Origin: a bacterium F11
Lineage (GTDB): Bacteria > Elusimicrobiota > Elusimicrobia > F11
Direction: 5' to 3'
DNA: 20,192 bases
NCBI GenBank assembly: GCA_002176905.1
Contig: MSYE01000144.1
Coordinates: 1 to 20,192 of the forward strand
The position numbers were made by a program, and so were the translations under genes. Shown here piece by piece: positions 1 to 11,400 of the stretch (positions are counted from its first letter, which is position 1; every line of letters begins with the position of its first letter). The notes below the pieces were generated by a model. It did not search any database. It saw only the letters and a list, made by a program, of their open reading frames with translations, and had not been told where the DNA came from.

Positions 1-334
1 TGGGGAGGGCTTCCTGAAAAACGCTTGATCCCCCAATAACAAAGAGTTCTTCTCTTCCTCTTCCCTGGTTATCAAACATCTTTAAGGCTTCCAGAAAGGA
101 ATTCACCACGGTCACACCCTCTATGCGGTAAGGCCGTCGTTTGGTTAAAACAATGTTATGTCGACGCGGGAGGGGTTTCCCGATGGACACATAGGTTTTC
201 CTCCCCATAATAACAGGATGCCCTGTGGTGAGTTGCTTAAACCGTTTGAGATCATCAGAAATGTGCCAAGGGAGTTTATTGTTTTTTCCAATAACACGAT
301 CCTGGGTCATCGCAGCAATAATCGAAATACTCAT
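1..334 (-). CDS. folA: Dihydrofolate reductase, C-terminus cut by window edge
   Basis: Reduces dihydrofolate to tetrahydrofolate with NADPH, recycling the folate oxidised by thymidylate synthase; cytosolic. I translated it from the ATG at 334: it opens MSISIIAAMTQDRVIGKNN and continues with LPWHISDDLKRFK, then HPVIMGRKTYVSIGKPLP and, near the cut, LFVIGGSSVFQEALP. These are the classic DHFR blocks: the A-x-x-x-x-x-x-I-G-x-x-x-x-L-P-W loop, the acidic active-site residue in the helix after the tryptophan (DDLKRF), the GRKT nucleotide-binding motif and the VIGG motif. About 111 residues are present; bacterial DHFRs are usually near 160, so roughly a third lies outside. It starts 15 bp after the thyA stop. 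The thyA stop overlaps a weak purine-rich stretch (TAGGGATAAG) that could serve as ribosome-binding site, so expression is probably coupled to thyA. Family assignment is secure. Confidence 0.95.
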   Translation of the reverse strand, partial: MSISIIAAMTQDRVIGKNNKLPWHISDDLKRFKQLTTGHPVIMGRKTYVSIGKPLPRRHNIVLTKRRPYRIEGVTVVNSFLEALKMFDNQGRGREELFVIGGSSVFQEALP

Positions 335-349
335 AATAAATTCTTATCC

Positions 350-1195
350 CTAAACCGCTATGGGCGCTTTGATGGTGGGATAAGGATCATATCCCTCCAA
401 TGTAAAATCATCATACTTATAATCAAAAATAGATGCGACAGCAGGATTTAACTTCATCTTTGGCAAGGGCCGAGGTGTTCGACCAAGTTGCAATTTTGTT
501 TGTTCAATGTGATTCAAATAAAGATGAACATCTCCAAACGTATGGACAAAATATCCTGGTTTGCGACCAGTGGCTTGGGCCATCATCATGGTAAAAAGTG
601 CATATCCGGCAATATTAAAAGGAACACCCAAAAAAACATCGGCGCTTCGTTGATAAAGCTGACAGGAGAGACGTCCATCTTGATGCACATAAAACTGGAA
701 AAGGGTATGACATGGGGGAAGGGCCATTTTATCGACATCCTGAACATTCCAGGCACTGATCAGAATGCGTCTTGAATCAGGGTTGTGTTTGATGAGGTTT
801 ATAGCCTGTTGAAGTTGATCAATTCCTTTTGATTCTTCACCCCCATTCAATCCATTGGAGGAAACGCCATGTCCCGGATTCCATTTTTTTCCCCAATGAC
901 GCCATTGAAAACCATAGATGGGTCCCAATTCTCCCTTTTCATCCGCCCATTCATCCCAAATGGTCACATTGTTATCATGGAGGTATTTGATATTGGTGTC
1001 CCCTCTGATAAACCAAAGCAATTCATGAATAATTGAACGCAAATGACATTTTTTGGTTGTAACAAGCGGAAATCCTTTCTGAAGGTCGAACCGAAGTTGA
1101 GCTCCAAAGAGGCTCAAGGTGCCGGTACCGGTGCGATCGGTCCGTTTTTCCCCTTGATCAAGGATATTTTGAAGAAGATCGAGATAAGAACGCAT
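350..1195 (-). CDS. thyA: Thymidylate synthase
   Basis: Methylates dUMP to dTMP using 5,10-methylenetetrahydrofolate; cytosolic homodimer in the ThyA family. The 281-residue product shows the full signature: RTDRTGTGT phosphate loop (residues 18-26), the FPLVTTKK segment with [10 protein letters not shown] after it, [12 protein letters not shown], the nucleophile Cys162 in [13 protein letters not shown], the phosphate-binding [15 protein letters not shown] (Arg183, Asn194), and HLYLNHIEQ near the C-terminus. It is somewhat longer than the E. coli enzyme (264); an insertion around residues 105-125 ([19 protein letters not shown]) explains this, and insertions at this place are common in the family. 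The start at 1195 lies 3 bp after the desaturase stop with no strong Shine-Dalgarno sequence, which suggests translational coupling. The product begins [12 protein letters not shown], as expected for ThyA. The folA gene follows, giving the usual dTMP synthesis pair. All key residues are present. Confidence 0.98.
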   Translation of the reverse strand: MRSYLDLLQNILDQGEKRTDRTGTGTLSLFGAQLRFDLQKGFPLVTTKKCHLRSIIHELLWFIRGDTNIKYLHDNNVTIWDEWADEKGELGPIYGFQWRHWGKKWNPGHGVSSNGLNGGEESKGIDQLQQAINLIKHNPDSRRILISAWNVQDVDKMALPPCHTLFQFYVHQDGRLSCQLYQRSADVFLGVPFNIAGYALFTMMMAQATGRKPGYFVHTFGDVHLYLNHIEQTKLQLGRTPRPLPKMKLNPAVASIFDYKYDDFTLEGYDPYPTIKAPIAV

Positions 1196-1198
1196 AAT

Positions 1199-2377
1199 CT
1201 AGACAGATGCTTTTGTGGGAGGCACTCCAAGACCTGAGCAAAGTTCAACCCATGTGGCCATGGCCTCCTCCAATGTTTGGCGGGCCGCCAGCAACTCCAT
1301 TTTCATGGTTTCCATCTTTTCATTGAAAAGATGCAGCTGGGTTTGAAAAACTTCCATTTTTTCCTTTCTTAAAATAGCATATTCTTTTTTGATGGTTTGA
1401 AACCGAACATAAGCTTGCTCAAATTTGAGGCGCGCTGAGAACACCAGCTCCCGGGAAATTTGGGTTCCCGGAACCACAACGTGCTCCAATCTTTGAACCA
1501 TTCTTTTCTCATCCATTTTTAAACGAGCCTGCAAAATAATTTCTTTGGGAGCTTGCCGCAAGGAGGAAACCCAGCCCAAACGAGCCAGTCCTTTGATCAA
1601 CCATTTGGAGGGATCCCATTGATAAAACTTAATCCCATTCCGATAATCAAAAGGAAACTTGTGATGAAAGTTGTGATACCCTTCCCCATACGTAAAAAAG
1701 GCAAAAAGCCAATTGTCCCTTGATGTATCGGCATCAGAATAAGGTTGAGACCCAAATATATGGGCAAAGGAGTTAATCGAAAACGTAAAGTGTTCATTCA
1801 GAACAAGCCGAATCCAACCGGCCATAAAGAATCCCCCAAGGGGATCGCCCCAGATCGAAGCCACAAGTGTAGGGAATAAAAACCCCACCGCGATGGCCAG
1901 AGATAGGTAGTACTTTTCTTGAAATCGAACCAGGGAATCAGACAAAAGATCAGGAACATCATCATAGGAATGAGCTCGATCGTATTTGAGAAGAATCCAA
2001 CCCATATGGGCAAAAAGAAAACCTCTTTTAATATTGTATGGGTCTCGATCGGTGTCCACATATTTGTGATGTCGACGATGGTCAGAACTCCAGCGGCGTG
2101 CTGAATTCTGAAAAGCAGCAGCTCCAAAAAGAAGGAGGAGGAGTTTAACAAGGCTGTTGGCCTGAAAGGTTTTGTGGGAGAACAACCGGTGATAACCAAC
2201 TGTAATAGCCAACCCGGTTGCGATGACCATAAAAAGGGTCAACAAAATCGTTTGCCAACGGATAAGGTCAAAAGAAAATAGGAACCAAGCCCCGCCAAGA
2301 GCGAAAAGGTGGGCCACCGCCAGAAATGAGGTATTGCTCCAATCTATTTTGTTTAACCACTTTTTAATAATTGTCAT
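1199..2377 (-). CDS. Membrane fatty acyl desaturase (acyl-CoA delta-9 type)
   Basis: Likely introduces a cis double bond into a fatty acyl chain (acyl-CoA or lipid-linked) using O2 and a di-iron centre in the membrane. The 392-residue product has the three histidine boxes of this family: HRLFSH (63-68), HRRHH (100-104, within SDHRRHHKYVDTDRDPYN) and HNFHH (235-239, within GEGYHNFHH). Four hydrophobic segments lie around residues 15-35, 42-60, 76-92 and 158-178. After the last box the family core ends near residue 285. A charged helical extension of about 100 residues follows (KFEQAYVRFQTIKKEYAI, FNEKMETMKMELLAARQ), probably a coiled coil and not typical of the core enzyme. I chose the ATG at 2377, not the in-frame ATG at 2446. 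A strong GGAGG sits 8 bases before 2377, and the extra 23 residues (glycine-rich, MRMGGGVFCGGG) look non-coding. The exact substrate cannot be read from sequence. Confidence 0.92.
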   Translation of the reverse strand: MTIIKKWLNKIDWSNTSFLAVAHLFALGGAWFLFSFDLIRWQTILLTLFMVIATGLAITVGYHRLFSHKTFQANSLVKLLLLLFGAAAFQNSARRWSSDHRRHHKYVDTDRDPYNIKRGFLFAHMGWILLKYDRAHSYDDVPDLLSDSLVRFQEKYYLSLAIAVGFLFPTLVASIWGDPLGGFFMAGWIRLVLNEHFTFSINSFAHIFGSQPYSDADTSRDNWLFAFFTYGEGYHNFHHKFPFDYRNGIKFYQWDPSKWLIKGLARLGWVSSLRQAPKEIILQARLKMDEKRMVQRLEHVVVPGTQISRELVFSARLKFEQAYVRFQTIKKEYAILRKEKMEVFQTQLHLFNEKMETMKMELLAARQTLEEAMATWVELCSGLGVPPTKASV

Positions 2378-2461
2378 GAGAAAATCCTCCACGGGCATTG
2401 TACCAAACAACCCGCCCCCACAGAAGACCCCACCTCCCATGCGCATGTGGATGAGAGGTTC
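2378..2461 (-). other. 84-bp gap between giant gene and desaturase
   Basis: Short G-rich spacer on the minus strand. It holds a small palindrome (CATGCGCATG) but no hairpin followed by a T run, so no intrinsic terminator is visible. A TACAAT hexamer (2397-2402) resembles a -10 box but has no convincing -35 partner. Read-through from the giant gene into the desaturase is therefore plausible. Confidence 0.5.
2386..2390 (-). promoter_or_regulatory. Ribosome-binding site of the desaturase
   Basis: On the minus strand the sequence is TGGAGGATTTTCTCATG. GGAGG matches the anti-Shine-Dalgarno core, with 8 bases to the ATG at 2377. It decides the start against the upstream in-frame ATG at 2446. Confidence 0.85.
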
Positions 2462-5400
2462 TTAAGCCTGTTGGAGAACCAGTTTCAACCGGGCAAACCG
2501 GGAAGGAAGGTCGTTGTAATAATCGTAGAGAACCCTTGGGATGGGTGGGAGGAGTTTCATCTTAATATACGCAAAAACCGAGATTCCTTGGAATTTAAGA
2601 TCGTTTAAGTACGAATCCAAAGCGGATTGATTGAACTTTGGGTAAACCTTGCTATCAACATACAGCCTGACTCTTTTAATGGCCATTTTCCTTGATTGGA
2701 ACGCATCCTTAAGCAATGCGATATCGGCTCGTGTGTTACGAATGAGCATCACATCCGGATCAGAAGAGAGGGCGATATCCACACCGGCTCCCACCACCAA
2801 AATCTTAAATCCTTTCCTCCGTTTTAATCTGGCAACACGCCCCAAAACATCCTCATCCGAAGGATCCATGACCTGAACAATCGCCTCTGTCTTCTTCCAC
2901 ATCCCCAACATTAGAATTCCCACCACTTCCAACATCAGAAAATTTATCAACAAGGGCACACTGGAACTCAAGGATTCCCAATAAAGGTGGCCAAAAATAG
3001 TTAAGAACATATTTATTTCAAGAAGATGTCGTTGAAGAACCGGAAGACCAAAACCCAGCCCAAGGCCGATGATGGCAAGAACACCCAACACTTCGATTAA
3101 GGTAAAGGCGCTCTGCGGAACCGCCTGGGAACTGTCAAACATTTTTGGTAAGGCTTGGGCCACCTTTTTGGCGGAAGCGGACTTAAGGAAAACACCGTGT
3201 TGTCTGGCCAACGGAATGACCTCTTGGGCAATTTCCTTTTTGGTGGCCTTAAGGGCCACCATGGGCATAAGAATATCGAGGATGGATTTTTGTTTTAAGA
3301 ACGCCCGGAGTTCGCGGTAACTGCGCCGCGGGAGATTGACTTGATAAATACTCTCTCTTGTGAGGCCCGGAGCCAATTCATTGGGAAGGGCAGAATGAAT
3401 GTGGGTCATGTTGTCGGAGTCCACGGGAATCTTTAATACCTCCCAAAGATCCATCAGCAAACCCAGACGGTCTTCGGCATCAACCTCGGAAATCGCCTTA
3501 TCGTTGTAGTCTTCAAAGACAGGTCGGGGGAGGTCGGCATGCAGGAAAACCTTCCTGCCGGTGAGATATGGTTGAACCTTATCATGATAAACAGCATCGC
3601 GAACCTGCTTATACGTTAACCGGGGGAGATGAACGCGAAATATACTTTTTTTCATCAGACCCGGAGCCAGTGTTTTTGGAAGCGCGGAGTGGATTTGGGC
3701 CATGTTTTTCGGTTCCACCCGAATCCCAAGTCCCTCCCAGAGGTCCATTAACACGCCCAATCGATCATGAGAATCAACATCCGTGATCTTCTTCCCTTCC
3801 AAAACCTTAAAAACAGAAGGAGGCAACTCCTCTGAAGAAAAGGTTTTCTCCCCCTGCAGATACGGTTGGACCTCTTCATGATAAACCGCATCTCTTACCT
3901 GTTTGTAATACCGACGCGGAAGATCAACATGATGAATATCAGATCTCTTAAGGCCAGGGGCCAGTTCGCTGGGAAGGGCGGTGTGCACGTGAGCCATGTT
4001 ACCGGAATCAACACGAACCCCGAACGCTTCCCAAAGATCCATCAGGAGACCCAAGCGATCTTCGGCATCGACATCTTTCATTCTCTTGCCCTCCAAGGCC
4101 TTGAAAACCGGAAGCCGGAGGGTGGCATGGGAAAAGGTTTCCTCTCCTCTTAAGTACGGTTGAATCTTCTTATCGTAAACCGCATCGCGGACTTGTTTGT
4201 AGGTTTGTTTCGGTAGATCAACGCGGTGAATATCACTCCTCAGGAGACCGGGTGCCAATTCCCTGGGAAGCGAATTGTGTATTTGAACCATGTTTTGGGA
4301 GTCCACCCGAATTCCCAACGCCTCCCACAGGTCCATTATGACACCCAACCGATCTTCTCGATCAACCTCCAAAATTCTCTTCCCCTCCAGATCCTCAAAC
4401 ACAGGCAATAAGAGTTCACTAGAAGAAAAGGACTTAGCCCCACTTAAGTAGGCTTGAACCTGGGGATCCTTAATTCCGGCGCGCACCTGCTTGTAAGCCG
4501 GCCTCGCGATATTGACCAGTTGAATATCCTCTTTGAGGAGGCCCGGTGCCACTTCCCTTGGTAGGGCCGCATACACATGCCGCATATCCTCTGTGTCCAC
4601 GCGAATCTCCAACGCTTCCCAAAGGTCCATCAAGACACCCAGACGGTCTTCCACATCAATTGCCGATATGAATCTCCCATCGAATTCTTCAAATTCGGGA
4701 AGAAGAAGCTCCGCAGCAGAAAAAGGTTGAGCTCCTCCGAAATACGATTGAACTCGCTCATCGTAAACAGCGGCACGGACTTGTTTGTACACCGGAAGGG
4801 GAAGGTTAACCTGTTTGAAATCTCTTCGCAGAAGGCCCGGTGCCAGTTCTTTCGGGAGGGCGGAATAGACCTGTCCCATGTTCTCCGAATCCACTTGAAT
4901 CCCCAACGCATCCCAGAGATCCATGAGCACACCCAAGCGATCTTCGGGATCGACGTCATCATCGGTTATCCTTTTCCCATCCAGAACCTTAAAGACGGGA
5001 AGTTTAAGCTCGGTGTGGGAAAAGGCTTTCTCTCCTTTGAGATAAGGTTGAACTTGATCATGATAGACCGCGTCTCGAACTTGCTTATAGGTGCGACGGG
5101 GAAGCCCGACATATTGAACATCTTCCTTTGGAAGATTCGGGGAGAGCTCTCGGGGAAGGGCGGTGTGGATCCGAGACATATTATCCGAGGAGACCGGAAT
5201 CTCTAAGGCTTCCCAGAGATCCATCAAAATACCAAGACGGTCTTCCGAATCAATATCCGCATCCGTGATCTTTTTTCCCTTCAAAGCCTTAAAAACAGGC
5301 AGTTTTAATTCATCATCGGAAAAGGCTTTTTGTCCTCTTAAGTAGGGCTGAACCTTCTCGTGATAAACCGCATCTCTTACTTCTTGGAAGGTTTTGCGAG

Positions 5401-8400
5401 GAAGATCAACGCGGTAAATATCTTTTCGAAGAAGGCCCGGAACCAGTTCTCTGGGAAGAGCCGAATAAATATGTCCCATATTCTGAGAAACCACCTTAAT
5501 GTTAAGCGCCTCCCAAAGATCCAAGAGAACACCCAGGCGGTCCTCTTTATCAACATCTGTGTATCGTTGCCCCTTCAATGCCGCAAAAACGGGGAGATCG
5601 AGCTCGGTAGGATCAAATGTCTTTTCTCCTTTTAAGTAGGATTGAACTTCGGGATGATAGACCGCCCGGCGGACTTTCTTGTACGTCGAGCGAGAAAGTT
5701 TGACAAGCCGAATGTCTTTTTTAAGAAGCCCCGGAGCCAATTCCCTGGGAAGGGCCGTGTGGACCTGAGACATATTGTCGGTGTCCACCCGAATCTTCAA
5801 GGCCTCCCATAGATCCATTAAAATACCAAGGCGATCTTCCGGATCAATGTCGGCATCCGTTATTCTTTTTCCTTCCAAAGCCTGAAAATCAGGAAGGTCC
5901 AAATCGGAAGAAGAGAAGGCCTTCTCTCCTCTCAAATAGGGTTGGATTTTGAGATCATCAATCGCATTCCGAATTTGTTTGAATGTGTCCCGATTCATAT
6001 CAACCCGCTGGAGATCTTTTTTCAAGAAACCAGGGGCGAGTTCTCTTGGAAGCGCTGTGTAGACGTTGCCCATGTTGTCGCAATCAATAGAGATACGCAA
6101 CACCTCCCAAAGCTCCATCAAGACACCCAGACGGTCTTCAATATCAATTTCTTTTATTTTCATATATTCGTATTTCTTTAAAAAACCCTTAAGAATTCGA
6201 TTGGGAAGAAGATCGGTCAAACGCGATCCGGTCAAGAATTGGATGACCACCGGATGCCGAAGAGCCACCTGAATCCCAACAAAGGCGGAAACAGAGACGT
6301 TAATTTTGGGAACTTTCCCTTTTTTGGCGGTCGGCACGGCATTGCGTAGCTCAGCGGTAAATTTGCCAAGGCTCTTGGTCTCAAGATGGATTCTCTTATT
6401 AACCGCATGCCGAACCAGATGAATACCGAAATCGGTTTGGGGCGTTAGCCCATCCCAGAAAAACGTATCGCGTTTGAGATCGGCCGCCGTGCCCAAGAGC
6501 TCCTCCCGGGTCCCACTCCTTTGATGATCCCCCAGCCATTCATCAATCCCTTCCCCAAAGAGGTCCTTTCGGATTTCTTTCTCATCAAATCCTCCCATCG
6601 ACACGGCCAAGACAGAGCCAAGCTCCGCCAACGCCGTGGTTTGGGGACCAGAGAGGGGTGAAGAGACCGGACCGAAGCTGTTTAAGATCAGCTCCATTTC
6701 CGAAAGGTGTTCCGAAAAAGCCGGCAGACCAAAGACCAAATGGAATCCGATCAAGGCAAGAACACCAACGACGGTAACGGCCGCCGCGCTATTCTGTCGC
6801 CGGGCTGAAGAGGGCTTAAATCTTTTTGGCAATCCCGTCGCTATTTGCTCTGGCTTTGCCGATTTGAGGTTAACCTTGTTTTTGGACGCCAGTTCTATAA
6901 CCTTTTTGGCAACGTCCACTTTCGTTACACGTCCTGAAACGAAGCTCAAGAGGGGTTTTTCAACACTTTTTTTCTTCAATAGCTTGCGAAGATTTCTGTA
7001 TATTCCACGGCCAAGAGCAACAAAAATAATATCTTCTCGAAGGAAATGAGGAGCCAATTCTTTGGGAAGAGCGGTGTGAACATCCGCCATGCTCTCTGAA
7101 TCGATCTGAAGACCCAATGCATCCCATAGATCCATGAGAACCCCCAATCGATCCTCAGGATCAAGTGCTGTGATCTTTTGGCCTTCGAGTTCCTGAAAAA
7201 CGGCAAGTTTAAGTTCATCATGAGAAAAAGCTTTGTTTCCTTTCAGGTACAATTGAACCTCGTCATCGAATACTGCCCCCCGAATTTGGTCGAAAACCGA
7301 ACGAGACAAATCCAAACGGTATATATCTTTCTTGAATAGACCGGGGGCCAATTCCCTGGGAAAAGCGGTATGGATATTACCCATATTTTCAGAATCAACA
7401 CGAATATCCAAAGCTTTCCATAAATCCATAAGGACGACCAACCGATCTTCTTTGTCAATCTCGGAGATCTTTTTCCCCTCAAGCCGATCAAAGAGGGGAA
7501 GCGAAAGAGTGTTCTTGGAAAAGGCTCTTTTGTCTTCGAGGTAGGGACGAACCTGAGGATGACGTATCGCAGCTCTAACTTGCTGGTACACCGGACGCGG
7601 AAGATTAACATTAATAATCTCTTTTCTTAAAAGGCCCGGTGCCAGTTCTCTGGGAAGAGCCGAGTGGACGTAGGCCATGCTCTCTGCGTCCACTGGAATA
7701 CCCAAGGCTTTCCAAAGATCCATCAAAATCTCTAAGCGGTCTTCAGGATCAACATCCGCCATTTTTTTGCCGTTCCATCTTCTAAATACGGGAAGATTAA
7801 GTTTTGTATGGGAGAAGGGCACCTCTCCTCTCAAGTAGGGTTGAACCTCTTTATTGGAAACAGCATCTCGAACTTGTTGATAAATTTGGCGTGATACCAT
7901 GACACAGTGGATATTTTCTTTAAAGAGGCCAGGAGCAAGCTCCCTGGGAAGGGCGCTGTACACTTGCTTCATTTGTTCGGTGTCAACGGGAATACCCAAG
8001 GCCTTCCAAAGGTCCAACAATACGCCCATTTGTTCTTCACCATCAATCTCCGTGAACTTTTTCCCGTTGAATTGATGAAAAACGGGAAGTTTAAGATTTG
8101 TTGCCGAAAAAGGTTTTTCCCCTGACAGGTACAATTGAACCTGGGGATTATCAACCGCTTCGCGAATCCCTCTGTAGATTCGACGGGGAAGTTGGACAGC
8201 CTGAATCCCAACTTTTAACAATCCTGGAGCGAGTTCCCGGGGTAGCGCCATATAGACATGATTCATATTGTCGGAGTCGACGCGAATATCCAATGCTTCC
8301 CAAAGATCCATCAGGACACCCAAGAGATCCTCATAATCAACATCGGAAATCGTTTGACCTTCTCGGTTCTTGAAGGACGCCAATTTGAGATCGGCAGAGG

Positions 8401-11400
8401 AAAAAGCCTTTTTTCCTTTCAGATACAATTGAACGCGAGGATCATAGATCGCGTCCCGAACCTGCTGGTACGTTCGACGGGAAAATTTCACTTTTTGGAT
8501 ACTTTTCTTCAACAAGCCGGGAGCGAGTTCTCTGGGTAAACCGGTGTGCACATATTCCATATTATCACAATCCACCCGAATGCCCAGCGCTTCCCAGAGA
8601 TCCATCAGCACGCCAAGGCGATCTTCTTTATCAACTTGGGATATTTTTTTGCCTTCAAGAGCCTTAAAAGCAGGGCGTCGAAGATCCCTATAAGAAAAGG
8701 TTTTTTCACCTCTTAAGTACAATTGGACCTCGGGATGATAAACCGCATCGCGGACTTGTTTGTACGTTTCACGGGTAAGGTCAACCCGTCGAATACCTTC
8801 TTTGAGAACACCGGGAGCCAGTTCTTTGGGAAGAGCCGTATGGACATTCCCCAAGTTCACCGAGTCCACTTGAATATCCAAGGCCTCCCATAGATCCATA
8901 AGGACTCCTAGACGATCTTCGGTATCGAACTGAGTGAAGCGTTGACCATCGAGAACCTTAAAAATGGGGAGTTGGAGATCATTATGCAAGAAGGGTTTTT
9001 GACCTCTTAAGTATTGCTGGACCGCTGGATGGTAAATGGCTGCGCGGACTAGTTTATAGGTCTTTCGGGGAAGATCAACACGGTTAATATCTTTTTTGGG
9101 AAGCCCAGGGGCAAGTTCTTTGGGGAGGGCGGTATGAATTTGGTTCATATTATCCGAACCCACCGAAATGTTTAAGGCCTCCCAGAGATCCATGATAACA
9201 CCAAGGCGATCCTCCTTATCAACGTGCACGATCTTCTTACCCTCGAGAGCGTCAAAAACAGGAAGCGGAAGTTCATCATGAGAAAAAGCCTTTTGACCAC
9301 TCAGATAGCGTTGTACGTCTGGATGATAAACGGCGCCTCTGACCTTTGTGTATGTTTTTCGGGGCAAGTTGACTTGAAGAATGTCTTCTTTACGGAGACC
9401 TGGACAAAGCTTTCGGGGAAGAGCCTTGTGCACCTGTCTCATATTATCGCTGGCAATGGAAATATCCAGGGCCTCCCAAAGGTCCATTAACACACCCAAT
9501 CGATCTTCGACATCAATGTCCGCAAACATTTTCCCTTCCAGGCGCGCGAACACCGGAAGTCCAAGTTCGGCATGGGAAAACGATTTCTCCCCTTTTAAAT
9601 ACAATTGAACGTCTGAATTATAAACCGCACCGCGAACTTGCTTGTAGGTATCACGGGGAACCGAAATATATTGAAAATCCTTTTTAAGAAGACCAGGGGC
9701 CAACCGGTCAGGAAGCGCGGTTTGGACGTGCCCCATGTGATCGGAATCCACTTGAATTTCCAAGGCTTCCCAGAGATCCATAAGGACGGCCATCCGATCA
9801 TCGGAATCGATTTGGCTAATATTCTTTTTTCGATATTTCCAAAGGAGTTTATTTGGAAATCGATCCGGAAAGAGATCCTCAAGAGTCTCCCCGTTTAAGA
9901 AGGACTCCACCCGGGGATGTTTCAGAGCCACCCGGATCTGGACAAAGGTCTTAATCGGGACACTAATGTGGGGGACCCTCTTCTTGTTTCCTTTCGAGGC
10001 TGCGGTCCGCAACACATCCAAAAAGTTTCGGAGGTTTTTGGTTTCCAGGTTAAGATTTTTTCTCATGGCATACTTAATGAAATAAACACCAAAATCCGTT
10101 TGAGAGCCCAGGCCTTCCCAAAAAAGGCTATCCCTGTTGATATCCGCGGCAGTGGCCACCATTTCAGCGCGGTTGCCTTTTTTCTGATGGTCCTGTAACC
10201 ATTTGTCAATTCTCTTCCCAAATAATCGCTCTCGGGCTTTTTTCTCGTCGAATTCCTCTTCACCTGTGGATTGATGAGGCATCTTTGCTGTTGATGTCAT
10301 CAGGGTCACTCTCTCATCATGACCCGAATCTGATTCCGAGAATGCTGAAGGAACACCCAGCCAGGCAAGGGATGGAACCCAATGCTTCATTTCCATCAAG
10401 ATAATAAGGATTGCTCCAATTAAGAGAAAAAGAGGAGCCAAGAACGGAACAAAGGCTTCTATTGCACCAGCCTGAATCAAAGAGTGAAGAAAAAGAGAAC
10501 CAACTCCTCCAACCAGCAGAACTCCTGTGACCTGCCGAATTAGAGGGCCATTTTTTCCACTGAAATCAAACTCGGCCTTTAGCAGATCGGTTTGTAGTTT
10601 TCCTGCCAAAATCGAACCGAGGTCTGCACGTGGTTTCTCATTTTGCGGTTTCCCGGAGGCCGGGAGGGCACCTTTCCAGCGGAAACGGTAGGTACCGTCA
10701 TCCTTTTTTAGGGAATTGATGGTGTTGTGGATGAGGATGACAATTAATTCAGCGGTCCCAACAGCCAGAAGCAAGGAAACCAGAACCTGTGACCACCATC
10801 CCAGATAAAGGGAAAAAACGCCATGAATCAATGGAAAGAAGAAACTGGCGAGGAGGACGGTTGTATATTTGAAAAAGGCATACTTCTGTTGCAGCCAGAC
10901 CCGGTAATTGAGAGCTCCATCAAGTTCACCAAAGTTTTTCGCAATTTTGTTCGCTCTGCCAAAAAACCGGCGATGCTCCCAGACAAACCAAGATTCGCGG
11001 GTCACTTCGCCATCTGAGAATTTCCCTGACAACAAAGCCACCATTAAACCCAGACCCACCGGAATTCCGATAACAATTCCTGTAAACAATCCAGGGAAGG
11101 CGAGGGATAAGATTCCCATCACCAACACAAAAACAAAAACTGGTCCAGAAAAATAACGAAATTGTTCCCGAATGAGATCCCTAAAGGACCCTTCTTCAAA
11201 ATAGTTTTTAAATTCTTCAGACCATTCAATCGAGTTGGCCAATTCGATCTGATAGGAATCAACGAGGGGTCCCTGCACAACACCCAGGGCTCTTTTGGCC
11301 CGGCGCGTATCGGGCCCATGCCGGCCCTCCAATAAGGCTTGAACATTAACAAACTGATCCGGAGGAAGATCACCAAATTCTGGGATCTCTTTGTTACTCC

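Noticed and set aside
2397..2402. TACAAT as a -10 promoter box for the desaturase
   Set aside because: No credible -35 hexamer 16-18 bases upstream, and the sequence is G-rich around it; one hexamer match is weak evidence.
2378..2446. Upstream ATG at 2446 as desaturase start
   Set aside because: The extra 23 residues are glycine-rich and unlike the family, and a strong GGAGG site sits correctly in front of the ATG at 2377.
2430..2450. Palindrome around CATGCGCATG as a terminator of the giant gene
   Set aside because: The stem is short and not followed by a T run on the minus strand.
2465..3142. Separate pilin gene starting at the internal ATG 3142
   Set aside because: There is no ribosome-binding site before it, and the frame is continuous with the array, whose paralogous tail has the same layout.
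4577..5206. 209-codon plus-strand open frame across array 2
   Set aside because: It lies antisense to well-supported repeats, has no ribosome-binding site and arises from the periodic coding sequence on the other strand. Similar plus-strand frames recur throughout the arrays.
6636..7049. 137-codon plus-strand open frame
   Set aside because: Antisense to the tail and the last unit of array 1; composition and lack of any motif mark it as a shadow frame.
3284..9808. Arrays as CRISPR or non-coding satellite DNA
   Set aside because: The 294-bp period is a multiple of three, the frame is open throughout, and changes between units are mostly conservative at protein level, so these are protein repeats.
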